A stretch of DNA of 64,000 bases from an uncultured Rhodothermaceae bacterium (GTDB taxonomy: Bacteria; Bacteroidota; Rhodothermia; Rhodothermales; Salinibacteraceae): the NCBI GenBank assembly GCA_913056335.1, contig CAJXLX010000001.1, positions 1-64,000 of the forward strand. The letters are read 5' to 3'. This document shows, piece after piece, positions 44,175-52,574 of this stretch. The first letter of the stretch is position 1, and every line of letters starts with the position of its first letter. The position numbers and the translations under genes are program-made. The notes beneath the pieces are model-generated. The model had not been told where the DNA came from. It searched no databases and was given only the letters and a program-made list of their open reading frames with translations.

Positions 44175-45436
44175 TGGCTGCTCCCGATGCTGTCTCCGAA
44201 ACCGCCGTTCAGGTGGGATGCGCCGCGCTCCGCCACGCTCTCCAGGTCGATGCAAAGGAGACATGGACGGCCACGCTCAACAGACATGGCCCTGCGTGCG
44301 AACCCCGTCACCTGATGGCGTGGGCCCAGCATCACAACGTGATCCCTTCGGTGTATCGCGCGCTTGCGGCTGTAGACCACCCAGATGCCGCTCCCCTGCG
44401 AAATGCGCTTGCCCCGCATGCACAGACCGTGGCGGCTGCCGGACTCCTACAGGCCGAGGCACTCGCCGACATCCTGCACGCGCTGGACCGCCACAACATC
44501 GACGTGATTCCGCTGAAAGGCGTGCACCTGGATGTGCGGGCGTACGGCGGTCCCGGAAAACGCAAAGACGGCGATCATGACCTGCTCATCCGCCCCGAGC
44601 AGCTTACCGACGCCGTCGCCGTGCTGCGCAAACTTGGCTATGCGTCCACCGACCCCGACCGTCCGGTCGAAACGTGGCGCGAGACCGTGCCGATTCACCA
44701 CGGGCCGCCGCTCGTGAAGCAAGACGGTCCAATGCCAAGCTGGATCGAGATGCACTGGCATACCGCGCCCGCAACCGAAGGGCTGCGCCTGCACAATCCA
44801 GCACAGCGCACCGCCAACGTATGGCGCCGCTCGCATCTGGCAACCCTACGCGGCGCACCGATCCGCGAAATGGACCCTGCCGACGAGGTGGCGTACCTGG
44901 CGCTGCACGCCATCCGCCACATGGCGCAGCATACGCGTGGGCTTTCGCTGCGCTTTTCGATGCTCGAAGACCTCTACCGCCGCATCCAGTCGCTGCCGGC
45001 TCTCTCGGGACGAACGCTCCGAACGCGTATCCAGGCACTGGGGCGGGTGGATGTACAGGGGCCGCTGCACTACGTGTGGACAACCTTGCTCGGCGCTCCG
45101 CAAGACGCGCTCTGGCCCAACGGTACGGGCGCTGTGGCGCCGTGGCCGCGCCAGGGGTGGGAGCGGAGGCTCTTACCCCTGGCGTTTCTGCGCAGCGCGC
45201 CCCATCCCGATGGCCCCTCGAAGCGGCGCTGGCATCGCGAAAAGGCGTGGGGACTGCTTCTGCATACGCTTCTGTTGCCCCACTGGCGCGACCGAGCAGC
45301 GCTCATTGCACGCGACCTACTCGGTCCGCTGGTGCAGGTGAACGAGAACGACCGCGCGGTAGCACCGACGTTGCCTGATGCACTGCTGCTTCCCGTGCGG
45401 TGGGTGCGGCTGGGCTGGCAGGTGGTACGTGGGTGA
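44174..45436 (+). CDS. Nucleotidyltransferase-family protein (PF14907-like) of RiPP clusters
   Basis: A 420-residue protein. The N-terminal half contains VIPLKGVHLDVRAYG near residue 112 followed by GDHDLLIRPEQLTDAVAVLRKLGYA, the LKG...DxDLLI pattern of the NTP_transf_5 family. The C-terminal half has helices and AHRxHxxPATEGLRL-like runs without a named domain. In lasso and HprK-related clusters this family is recurrent, and a role adding a nucleotide or phosphate-linked group has been suggested; the exact reaction is not established. The ATG overlaps the B2 stop as TGATG. It is the last gene of the operon. Confidence 0.75.
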   Translation: MAAPDAVSETAVQVGCAALRHALQVDAKETWTATLNRHGPACEPRHLMAWAQHHNVIPSVYRALAAVDHPDAAPLRNALAPHAQTVAAAGLLQAEALADILHALDRHNIDVIPLKGVHLDVRAYGGPGKRKDGDHDLLIRPEQLTDAVAVLRKLGYASTDPDRPVETWRETVPIHHGPPLVKQDGPMPSWIEMHWHTAPATEGLRLHNPAQRTANVWRRSHLATLRGAPIREMDPADEVAYLALHAIRHMAQHTRGLSLRFSMLEDLYRRIQSLPALSGRTLRTRIQALGRVDVQGPLHYVWTTLLGAPQDALWPNGTGAVAPWPRQGWERRLLPLAFLRSAPHPDGPSKRRWHREKAWGLLLHTLLLPHWRDRAALIARDLLGPLVQVNENDRAVAPTLPDALLLPVRWVRLGWQVVRG

Positions 45437-45460
45437 GAGGGCGTCTTTTGTTTCCATTGG

Positions 45461-45488
45461 GTAGGCACCGGCGCGCTTGTATCCCTAC
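45461..45488. repeat. Degenerate copy of the 28-bp palindrome
   Basis: GTAGGCACCGGCGC followed by GCTTGTATCCCTAC matches the perfect palindrome at 21215 at 19 of 28 positions, with both outer ends kept. It lies in the spacer between the RiPP operon and the nucleoside transporter gene. Confidence 0.4.
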
Positions 45489-45528
45489 GGCTACGTGGTC
45501 GCGGATACGATTGCATCAGAAGAACGGC

Positions 45529-46839
45529 TTACGCCACGAGAACGCCGGCAATGGTCGCGGTCATCCAGGAAGCAAGGGCACCGCCGAGGACTGCGCGCAG
45601 CCCCAGTGCGGCGATTTCGCCCCGGCGTTCGGGCGCGATGCCGCCAATGCCGCCCAGCTGAATGGCAATGGAGGAGAAGTTGGCGAATCCACACAACGCA
45701 TACGTGCCAATGATGATGGAGCGCTCGCTCATCACACCGCGCAGTTCGCTCAGCGAGGCAAACGCGATGAACTCGTTAACAGCCACTTTTTCGCCCATGA
45801 GGGTCCCGAAGCTGAGAATGTCGGCTGTTTCCACGCCCATCGCCCAGGCCAGCGGGGCAAATACAAACCCGAAGATCGACTGGAGCGAGAGCGCTTCAAA
45901 CCGCTGATTGGACCATTCGGCCACCAGCGTGTTGATGTCGTAAAGCTGCGTGCCCCCCACCGTAGGCCCGCCGAGCCACCCGAGTCCGGCATTGATGACG
46001 CCAATCAGCGCAATGAACGCCAGCAGCATGGCGCCTACGTTCAGCGCCAGCTTGAGTCCCTCGGAGGCCCCATCGGCGGCAGCATCCAGAATGTTATCGC
46101 TGGGCTGCTCATAGTTGATGTCGCCAGCGCCGGCTGTTTCAGGCGTCTCGGTTTCGGGGATTAAGATTTTAGCCACGACGATAGCGGCGGGGGCGCTCAT
46201 CACCGAGGCCGACAAGAGATGCTTCGCAAACAGGACGCGCTCAGCCTCCGACTCGCCCCCTAAGAATCCGATATACGCGGCCAGTACGCCCCCCGCGATC
46301 GTAGCCATACCGCCCGACATGAGCACGAACAGCTCGCTTTTCGTCATGCCTTTGATATACGGCTTAATTGCCAAGGGCGCTTCGGTCTGCCCAATAAACA
46401 CGTTCGAGGCGGTAGCCAGCGACTCCGCTCCCGAGATGCCGAGGGTCTTCTGCATAATCCAGCCCGCACCGCGTACCACCGGCTGCACCAGACGTAAGTA
46501 GTACAGCACGGCCATCAGCGAGGCGAAGAAAACGATGGTGGGCAGCACATGGAAGGCAAATGGCCCTTCAGCCGGACTCCCCAACGCATCCCCAAAGATA
46601 AATGTGGACCCCTCGTAGGTGAACGACAGCACCGTGTTAAACAGGCTGGCCAGCGTATCGAAGACGACCTCGCCAGGTCCGGTTTTTAAGACGAGAAGGG
46701 CAAACACCAACTGCAAGGCAATGCCCGACCCCACCAGCTTCCAGTCGATCGCCTTTCGGTTAGTAGAAAATATATACGCAATGCCAACAAACACGGCCAG
46801 ACCAAACGCGCCGCGTAGCAACGCAACAGAAAACGACAT
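45529..46839 (-). CDS. Concentrative nucleoside transporter (NupC/CNT family)
   Basis: A 436-residue inner-membrane protein that takes up nucleosides with Na+ or H+. Family landmarks are GSTFIFGDALG near residue 76, GISGAESLATASNVFIGQTEAPLAIKPYI near 147 (QTEAP and the preceding NxF motif contact substrate), ELFVLMSGGMATIAGGVLAAYI near 187 and VNEFIAFASLSEL near 350, plus ALCGFANFSSIAIQLGGIGG near the end. It converges on the RiPP operon. Na+ coupling would suit a halophile but is inference. Confidence 0.94.
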   Translation of the reverse strand: MSFSVALLRGAFGLAVFVGIAYIFSTNRKAIDWKLVGSGIALQLVFALLVLKTGPGEVVFDTLASLFNTVLSFTYEGSTFIFGDALGSPAEGPFAFHVLPTIVFFASLMAVLYYLRLVQPVVRGAGWIMQKTLGISGAESLATASNVFIGQTEAPLAIKPYIKGMTKSELFVLMSGGMATIAGGVLAAYIGFLGGESEAERVLFAKHLLSASVMSAPAAIVVAKILIPETETPETAGAGDINYEQPSDNILDAAADGASEGLKLALNVGAMLLAFIALIGVINAGLGWLGGPTVGGTQLYDINTLVAEWSNQRFEALSLQSIFGFVFAPLAWAMGVETADILSFGTLMGEKVAVNEFIAFASLSELRGVMSERSIIIGTYALCGFANFSSIAIQLGGIGGIAPERRGEIAALGLRAVLGGALASWMTATIAGVLVA

Positions 46840-46999
46840 ACACAGGTGGGGTTATCCGCAGAGAATACGTCCGCATAAGATACGGAATGAAACGAAGATG
46901 CCAAATGCCACGAAGGCATTCATCCACTTAAACGGACGTCTACGGCATCGCTCACACGTTATTCACGGGATGCCTGGGCTTATACTGGTTTTCGTGGCG

Positions 47000-48586
47000 T
47001 TATCGATAGCACCGCTCTACCGCGTTGGTGAAGTTGACAGCGGCATCGCTGTAGATATTGATCTTGTTACGCCGAAATACATCTTGCGCAATGATCTGCG
47101 ACGCCTCGCGCCACGACGTGGCATCGCCCAGCGCGCTTAAGATCTTCGCATAGCGCGCGGTTGAGCCATCGAAGAGCTGATCGACAAAGAGGCGCCGCTG
47201 TCCGGCATCAAGATCGCCGAGCGCGTCGGACTCCAGCGCCTCAAGCTGGTCGGGGGTAGGAGACGCCGACGCATTGTCGCCCGAAGTGTCTTGGGCGGTG
47301 CTACGCTGCCCAAACTGCTTCCAGCGCGCCGTCCCCCCCGCCGCCGACTCGTTTGATGTCGAGGTGGCTTGAGATGAAGCGCGTTCTGAGGACTGATGAA
47401 ACTGCTTCCATCGGGGCGTGGGCCCGTTGGACGGGGCGTCTTCGGACGCTGGCGCCGATTCGTTTGAAGAGACCGGACGCGGGCCGCTGGGGACGTCCCA
47501 GGTGGGCTCGTGCGGGTCGTTGCTGCGCGCAGCATCGCGCTCTGTTCCTGCGTTGCTCTGCGAGGCCGAGGCGTCACCTGCATCCTCCGATGCATCCGCA
47601 TTCCGCTCAGCGGGGCGGCCCCACAGCGACGCGGTGTCGGAGGCGGCGGCGTCCGCAGCGTCTTCCGTGTCAGACGATGTGGCCGAGTCCGGCTCGAAAG
47701 ACGACGGCGTGCGGGGCGTTTCGTTCGAGGTAGGCTCGGCCGGTGGGGGCGCGTTGTCTGCCTGTGCGTTTAGCGTATCTTCTGGCGGAGTAGAGGATGC
47801 CGTAGAACGCGCTACGGACTGGGGGGGCGAAGCGGCGCCCCCCATATCTGCAAGCACCGACCGCAGCTCATTCTGTGTGAGTGAGCGGTTGTCATCGAGC
47901 GCACGCAGCCGGTCGGCGTAAACGGTCTGCTCTTTGTGTGCAAAGAACGGGTGCAGCACGCGCACCGGGCAGCCCGGGTCGCCATAGGCAGCCTCAGCCG
48001 CGTCGAAGAGGGGCTGCAACGTATCCAACCAGCGGTCGACCGAGTAGTCGCGCGTGAGGATGCGGTCGACTTTCAGGAGGGTCTCGCGAAAGGTGTTCGC
48101 ATCCAGCCGTTGCACCTCGCGGTGCCGCGCAAACGCGTCCAGTCCCTTGCGCAGATACTCGTACGGCGCCAGTGCCTGCATCCGGTACGCAATGTACGCG
48201 ACCGAGAGCGTGGTGTCGCGGCCCTCAAACAGATAGGCAGTGGCCGTGGGCACAGGACGGACCAGGTACGAGATGCCCACATGGGCGGCCTGCCGCACCA
48301 TGCGTGGCCAGTCGGATTCGGGGATCTGCCCGTTGGCCCGGAGCGCCTCCTCAAACGCCGCGCGCGCCGACTCCAACTCGGGATCGCTGTCATTGACCCA
48401 GGCCATCTCTTCCTGGCGCATGCTATGAATCACTTCGTCAAGCTGCTCCAGCAGCCGGTGTTGCAAGAACGACTGCACCACACTCGGCACCGCAGCGGTG
48501 CGCCAATCGTCGGGCACATAGGGTTGATTCGGGGGAAAGGCGCGCAAGAGGCGCTGCTCAAGAGCTTTAGCCGTGGCGTTGGGCAT
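47000..48586 (-). CDS. Hypothetical protein with long low-complexity middle
   Basis: A 528-residue protein with no signal peptide or membrane helix. Residues 1-about 245 are helical and well ordered (RLLRAFPPNQPYVPDDWRTA, RKGLDAFARHREVQRLDANT). Residues about 250-425 are low complexity: Ser, Ala, Asp, Pro, Thr and Glu repeats such as RWKQF occurring twice. The last 100 residues are again ordered and helical (LFDGSTARYAKILSALGD). No family is recognised. A disordered linker between two helical domains suggests a scaffold or polymer-binding role; that is inference. Confidence 0.6.
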   Translation of the reverse strand: MPNATAKALEQRLLRAFPPNQPYVPDDWRTAAVPSVVQSFLQHRLLEQLDEVIHSMRQEEMAWVNDSDPELESARAAFEEALRANGQIPESDWPRMVRQAAHVGISYLVRPVPTATAYLFEGRDTTLSVAYIAYRMQALAPYEYLRKGLDAFARHREVQRLDANTFRETLLKVDRILTRDYSVDRWLDTLQPLFDAAEAAYGDPGCPVRVLHPFFAHKEQTVYADRLRALDDNRSLTQNELRSVLADMGGAASPPQSVARSTASSTPPEDTLNAQADNAPPPAEPTSNETPRTPSSFEPDSATSSDTEDAADAAASDTASLWGRPAERNADASEDAGDASASQSNAGTERDAARSNDPHEPTWDVPSGPRPVSSNESAPASEDAPSNGPTPRWKQFHQSSERASSQATSTSNESAAGGTARWKQFGQRSTAQDTSGDNASASPTPDQLEALESDALGDLDAGQRRLFVDQLFDGSTARYAKILSALGDATSWREASQIIAQDVFRRNKINIYSDAAVNFTNAVERCYR

Positions 48587-48749
48587 GAAGACAACACGCT
48601 ATAGATGGACGATACGCGGCGTGCCAGAGGCACCAAGAAGACGGCAACGCGAAGAGCTATTATGGAACGGCCGCAGCCGGGAACGTGCCCTCGTGACCCT
48701 GCGTGCATGAGCGTCCCCGCCATTGCTGATCCAGATGCTCTGACTGCTC

Positions 48750-49976
48750 GTGTCGTTGTACGCCCAACTCCGTGCTCGTTCTCCGCTGGTGCTGGGCGCG
48801 TATGGACTCTTGGTCACGGTGGTATGTATCATTGTGGCGCAAGCGGTGTTCTCTGCGCCTCCAGAAAGCCATGCCTCCCTGATGCGATACTGGGGGCTCG
48901 TGAGTGCAGCGGTGGTGTCGGTGGCGGCGTCGAACATGCTCTTTCCGGACCGCATGGCCCCGGGCATGCAACTGCTGAATCCTCCACCCAAGGCGCTGCT
49001 GCGCTATCAGTTGACGCGCTGGACAGCTACGGCTGGGGTGCTTGTTGTACCTGCTGTGCTGCTGGCCGTGCTCTCGGGCGGAGCCCCCGCTCCACAGATC
49101 AATGGCGTGCTGGTGGTGCTCGGCGTGGCACTGTACGGGTTTGCGGATACGGTGGCGCTGGGGCCGGTGTCGCAAGCCTGGAGCAGCGGCACGGCGGGGC
49201 AGTGGTACGCCCGCATGCGTGAAACCAGCGGTGCAGGCTTTAGCGTGCCCCGCGGACTGGTGCCGTATCTCTTCAGCACCAGCCGGTGCTTTCTCTTGGG
49301 CGCAGCGGGCGTGTTGGGCGAGGGCCTGCTGCGCGCAGCGGGCCTGCCGGGCGTAAGCGTTGCTGGCGGACTGGGCGTGCTCGGATGGGCCGTATGGCGC
49401 CTGCGTCCGCTCGCCGCCGCATTCGACCGCTTTTATTACCGCACGCATGCCTTCTTTCAGGAAGTGCTGGGCGGCAGCATGGGTGTCTCTGACCGCGACC
49501 CGATTCCGTACGACAGCCTGTACTGGGTGCCGTCGCGGTGGCGCCCGGCCACGTGGGCCGCACTGCGTCAGCTCGACCGGCGGCTGCCGCTGGGACGATT
49601 TGTGGCGCTGGGGCACGTCCTGTTCTGGGCGCTCGTCTATCAGGGCGTGGCCCCCGTTGTAGTAAGCGGCTACCTGGCGCTGTTTGTGCTCGTACAGAAC
49701 GGCACCGTGCTGCTGCTTACGCGTCCTGAGTTGGCCCCGGCGGCGCTGCACCTGTCGCTTCAGCGTCCGCTCGACTGGATCATCACCCGCTGGTTTGTGG
49801 CTGCCCGCTGGCTCGGGCCGTTTGCGGGAAGCCTGGGCCTGGTGGCCTGGGCCAGCGGTTCGTACACCACCACCGATATGCTGGTATGGACTGCGATCTA
49901 TGCTGCGGTAGCGGTAGGCACGGCGCTGTGGGCTACTGCGCGCGTCGAATGGGCCCACCGCCGCCAGCTGGCATAA
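48750..49976 (+). CDS. Polytopic membrane protein, probable ABC transporter permease
   Basis: A 408-residue protein with about nine or ten hydrophobic helices, from VLGAYGLLVTVVCIIVAQAVF to YAAVAVGTALWATARVEW. No soluble domain is apparent. The only in-frame starts after the stop at 48741 are CTG 48744 and GTG 48750; GTG was taken. A separate ATP-binding protein gene follows 61 bases later, so the pair probably forms an ABC transporter, as in other permease/ATPase pairs of this lineage. The substrate is unknown. Confidence 0.65.
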   Translation: MSLYAQLRARSPLVLGAYGLLVTVVCIIVAQAVFSAPPESHASLMRYWGLVSAAVVSVAASNMLFPDRMAPGMQLLNPPPKALLRYQLTRWTATAGVLVVPAVLLAVLSGGAPAPQINGVLVVLGVALYGFADTVALGPVSQAWSSGTAGQWYARMRETSGAGFSVPRGLVPYLFSTSRCFLLGAAGVLGEGLLRAAGLPGVSVAGGLGVLGWAVWRLRPLAAAFDRFYYRTHAFFQEVLGGSMGVSDRDPIPYDSLYWVPSRWRPATWAALRQLDRRLPLGRFVALGHVLFWALVYQGVAPVVVSGYLALFVLVQNGTVLLLTRPELAPAALHLSLQRPLDWIITRWFVAARWLGPFAGSLGLVAWASGSYTTTDMLVWTAIYAAVAVGTALWATARVEWAHRRQLA

Positions 49977-50037
49977 CAAGCGCGCATTCTGCTATTCGTA
50001 TTCGTTGTCCCTGTCTCCCTCATCCTCTTTGCCTGCC

Positions 50038-50691
50038 ATGGCCGATGCGCTCACTGCCGACGCTGTCACCAAACGATACGGACGCCAGGCGCCGGTCCTG
50101 CGCGACTTCTCGCACCGCTTTGCGCCTGGCACGCTTACCGTGCTCACTGGGCCCAACGGATCCGGCAAGACCACGCTTATGCGGCTGCTCTCGGTCTTGG
50201 CCACGCCGTCAGAAGGCACCATCCGCTACGGTACACAGGTTATCCACGACGCGCCGCACCGCTACCTGCGCCACGTAGGTATTGTGCATGCCGAGGCCGT
50301 GCTGCCCGAACAGCTTACGGCGGTAGAACTGCTTCAGTGGGTGATGCGATCGCGGGGCGCGTGGACCGACGACACCGGCGCAGCCACCGTACGCCGGTGG
50401 CTCAACCGCGTAGCCCTCGACGAGCGCCGCGAACAACGCATCGCCACCTACTCCAGCGGCATGGTCAAGAAAACGCAGATCGCCGCGGCTTTTGTGGCGG
50501 CCCCCGATGTGCTGCTGATGGACGAGCCGCTGCGCAGCCTGGATGCTCATGCCCGCACCGCCACGCTCGATGCCCTCACCACCTTTCGCGACGACGGCGG
50601 CCTCGCCATTGTGGCCAGCCATCTCACCGACGATCTGCTTGCGCGTACCGACACCCATCTTGAACTGGCCACGCCCACGCCTTCCGCGTAG
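50038..50691 (+). CDS. ABC transporter ATP-binding protein
   Basis: A 217-residue ATPase subunit. Walker A GPNGSGKTTLMRLLSV is near residue 39, the signature YSSGMVKKTQIAAAF near 140 is the variant seen in small exporters of the ABC-2 kind, Walker B VLLMDEPLRSLD near 158, and the switch His is in IVASHLTDDL. The ATG at 50038 was chosen because it starts the classic beta strand ALTADAVTKRYG. Its partner is the membrane protein just upstream. Confidence 0.9.
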   Translation: MADALTADAVTKRYGRQAPVLRDFSHRFAPGTLTVLTGPNGSGKTTLMRLLSVLATPSEGTIRYGTQVIHDAPHRYLRHVGIVHAEAVLPEQLTAVELLQWVMRSRGAWTDDTGAATVRRWLNRVALDERREQRIATYSSGMVKKTQIAAAFVAAPDVLLMDEPLRSLDAHARTATLDALTTFRDDGGLAIVASHLTDDLLARTDTHLELATPTPSA

Positions 50692-50889
50692 CACCTTCAT
50701 TCAGCCGTCTCCGTCGAAATCGCTCTGCTGAATCGGAGTGGACGTTCTCCACCCCAACACATATCTTACATGCGTGTGCAGATTTCGTGGGGAAAGCAGG
50801 AATTGTGTTGGCGTACGCTTATTTACGAGCATGAAGGCACGACCATACGACTTAGGCGTACAGCTGTGTAGATTCCTCTATCATGCCGA

Positions 50890-51480
50890 ATGCAAGTGCT
50901 GGATACTGCGATGGATGCTGAACTACTCACGTGGATCTTCCTGCTCGGCGGCGTACTGCTGATGATCCTCGAAACCGTACTGCCCGGCGGCGTCGCCTTC
51001 TTTCTGGGCGTGGGCGGGCTCCTCACAGGTGGGCTACGCCTACTCGGACTCGTGTCGGATCCGGTAGCGTCTGTGATTCTGTGGATGTTTGTCTCTACCG
51101 GCCTCACCATTGCACTGCGCCCCTTGGCCGTGCGCTACCTGGGCGGCGACTTTTCGTTTGCCATGACGGACGAGGATGCCGAGGCCATGGGCCAAACGGT
51201 CACCGTGGTCGAACCCGTCGATGACGAAAGCGCAGGCCGCATTCGCTTTCGGGGCGCTACCTGGGATGCTCGCACCACCGAGGGCCGCCTGCCCAAGGGG
51301 GCTGAGGCGCGCATCCTCTATCGCGACAACCTGACCTGGATCGTAGAACCCGTTGACCATGCCGCACTCGACGAGGAGTTCTCTGATGCGATCAACACCG
51401 AGCGCTCCAGCTCCGAGGCAGATTCATCGGGCGAAGACAGCGGGTCGACGCGTTCCTCCAGCGCCTCTCGCACGTCATGA
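50890..51480 (+). CDS. NfeD family membrane protein
   Basis: A 196-residue NfeD-type protein: an N-terminal membrane part with helices WIFLLGGVLLMILETVLPGGVAFFLGVGGLL and PVASVILWMFVSTGLTIAL, then an OB-fold domain (MGQTVTVVEPVDDESAGRIRFRGATWDARTTEG) and an acidic Ser-rich tail. NfeD proteins partner stomatin-like SPFH proteins at the membrane, and two such genes follow directly. A second ATG at 50911 could be the start. Confidence 0.88.
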   Translation: MQVLDTAMDAELLTWIFLLGGVLLMILETVLPGGVAFFLGVGGLLTGGLRLLGLVSDPVASVILWMFVSTGLTIALRPLAVRYLGGDFSFAMTDEDAEAMGQTVTVVEPVDDESAGRIRFRGATWDARTTEGRLPKGAEARILYRDNLTWIVEPVDHAALDEEFSDAINTERSSSEADSSGEDSGSTRSSSASRTS

Positions 51481-51608
51481 CGTCTCCATGCCTCCGCTTG
51501 CATCCTCCCGCTGCATCGCATTGTCCGCCTCGACGTCTGCTATACGCACCTGATAGGTGAGGACGTACGAGGCCTCCGCTTTTACTTTCCTGACTTCCTG
51601 TTGCTGCT

Positions 51609-52523
51609 ATGTGGACCATTATCCTTGTTCTGATTGGGCTTGCGCTCTTCATCCTCTACAAGATGTTTATTGTGGTGGAGATGCGCGAAGAGGTGATCTT
51701 GGAGCGCTTCGGCAAGTACCGTGAGACGCTCAAACCGGGGCTTCACTTCCTTATTCCGTTTGTAGATCGCGTCGCGTACCGCCAGGAGATCCGCGAGCAG
51801 GTCATCGATGTGCCGCATCAGAAGTGCATCACAAGTGATAACATCGAAGTGGAGGTAGACGGCATCATCTACGTGAAGGTGATGGATGCGTACAAAGCCA
51901 GCTATGGTATCAACGACTACAAGCTCGCCTCCATTAACCTGGCGCAGACGACGATGCGGAGCGAGGTGGGCAAGATTACGCTCGATGACACCTTCAGCGA
52001 GCGCGATAAGATGAACGAAGCGATCGTCGAGGAGCTCGATAAGGCGTCGGATCCCTGGGGCGTGAAGGTGATGCGCTACGAGATCAAAGACATCCAGCCG
52101 TCGGAAGACATTGTGCTGACGATGGAGAAGCAGATGGAGGCCGAGCGCGAGAAGCGCGCCGAAATCACCGAGTCGACCGGCGAGCGCGATGCTCGCATCA
52201 ACGTATCGGCCGGGAAGCGGCAGGGCGCCATCCTGCTGTCGGAGGGCGAGCGCGAGAAGCGCATCAACGAGGCCGACGGCCAGGCGCGCGAGATGGAGCT
52301 GCTGGCCGAAGCGACAGCGTACGGCATCGAGCGTATTGCCGACGCCATTGCACAGCCTGGCGGCTCGCTTGCCGTGAAGATGCGCCTCACCGAGCAGTAC
52401 ATCGACGAGTTTGAGGGTATCGTGGAGAATGCGAACGTGTCGGTGCTTCCGGTTGAGGCGGCCAATCTGAAGACTTTCTTTGAGGGCGCTGCGCAAATTA
52501 GCAATCAAACGAATCCGTCGTAA
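51609..52523 (+). CDS. Stomatin/prohibitin-like SPFH protein, copy 1
   Basis: A 304-residue membrane protein with one N-terminal helix (IILVLIGLALFILYKMFIV), then the SPFH domain (EEVILERFGKYRETLKPGLHFLIPFVDRV and AYRQEIREQVIDVPHQKCITSDN). A charged helical region rich in Glu, Arg and Lys (EREKRAEITESTGERD) and a C-terminal helix complete it. These proteins oligomerise and organise membranes with NfeD. It is preceded by nfeD and followed by a paralogue with about the same plan. Confidence 0.9.
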   Translation: MWTIILVLIGLALFILYKMFIVVEMREEVILERFGKYRETLKPGLHFLIPFVDRVAYRQEIREQVIDVPHQKCITSDNIEVEVDGIIYVKVMDAYKASYGINDYKLASINLAQTTMRSEVGKITLDDTFSERDKMNEAIVEELDKASDPWGVKVMRYEIKDIQPSEDIVLTMEKQMEAEREKRAEITESTGERDARINVSAGKRQGAILLSEGEREKRINEADGQAREMELLAEATAYGIERIADAIAQPGGSLAVKMRLTEQYIDEFEGIVENANVSVLPVEAANLKTFFEGAAQISNQTNPS

Positions 52524-52574
52524 CGGGTTGGCGCCTCCTGCCCACTACCTTTGAGCTTTTCACCCTACCGTGCT

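Noticed and set aside
46619-47140. A rightward 173-codon frame spanning the nupC start and the spacer before the low-complexity protein
   Set aside because: It crosses two genes in antisense, with no start context and a low-complexity product.
42267-48700. A lasso cyclase (C protein) gene expected beside B1 and B2
   Set aside because: Every frame in the stretch was considered; no SxxDE or asparagine-synthetase-like AMP-binding motif was seen, and all coding space is taken by other proteins.
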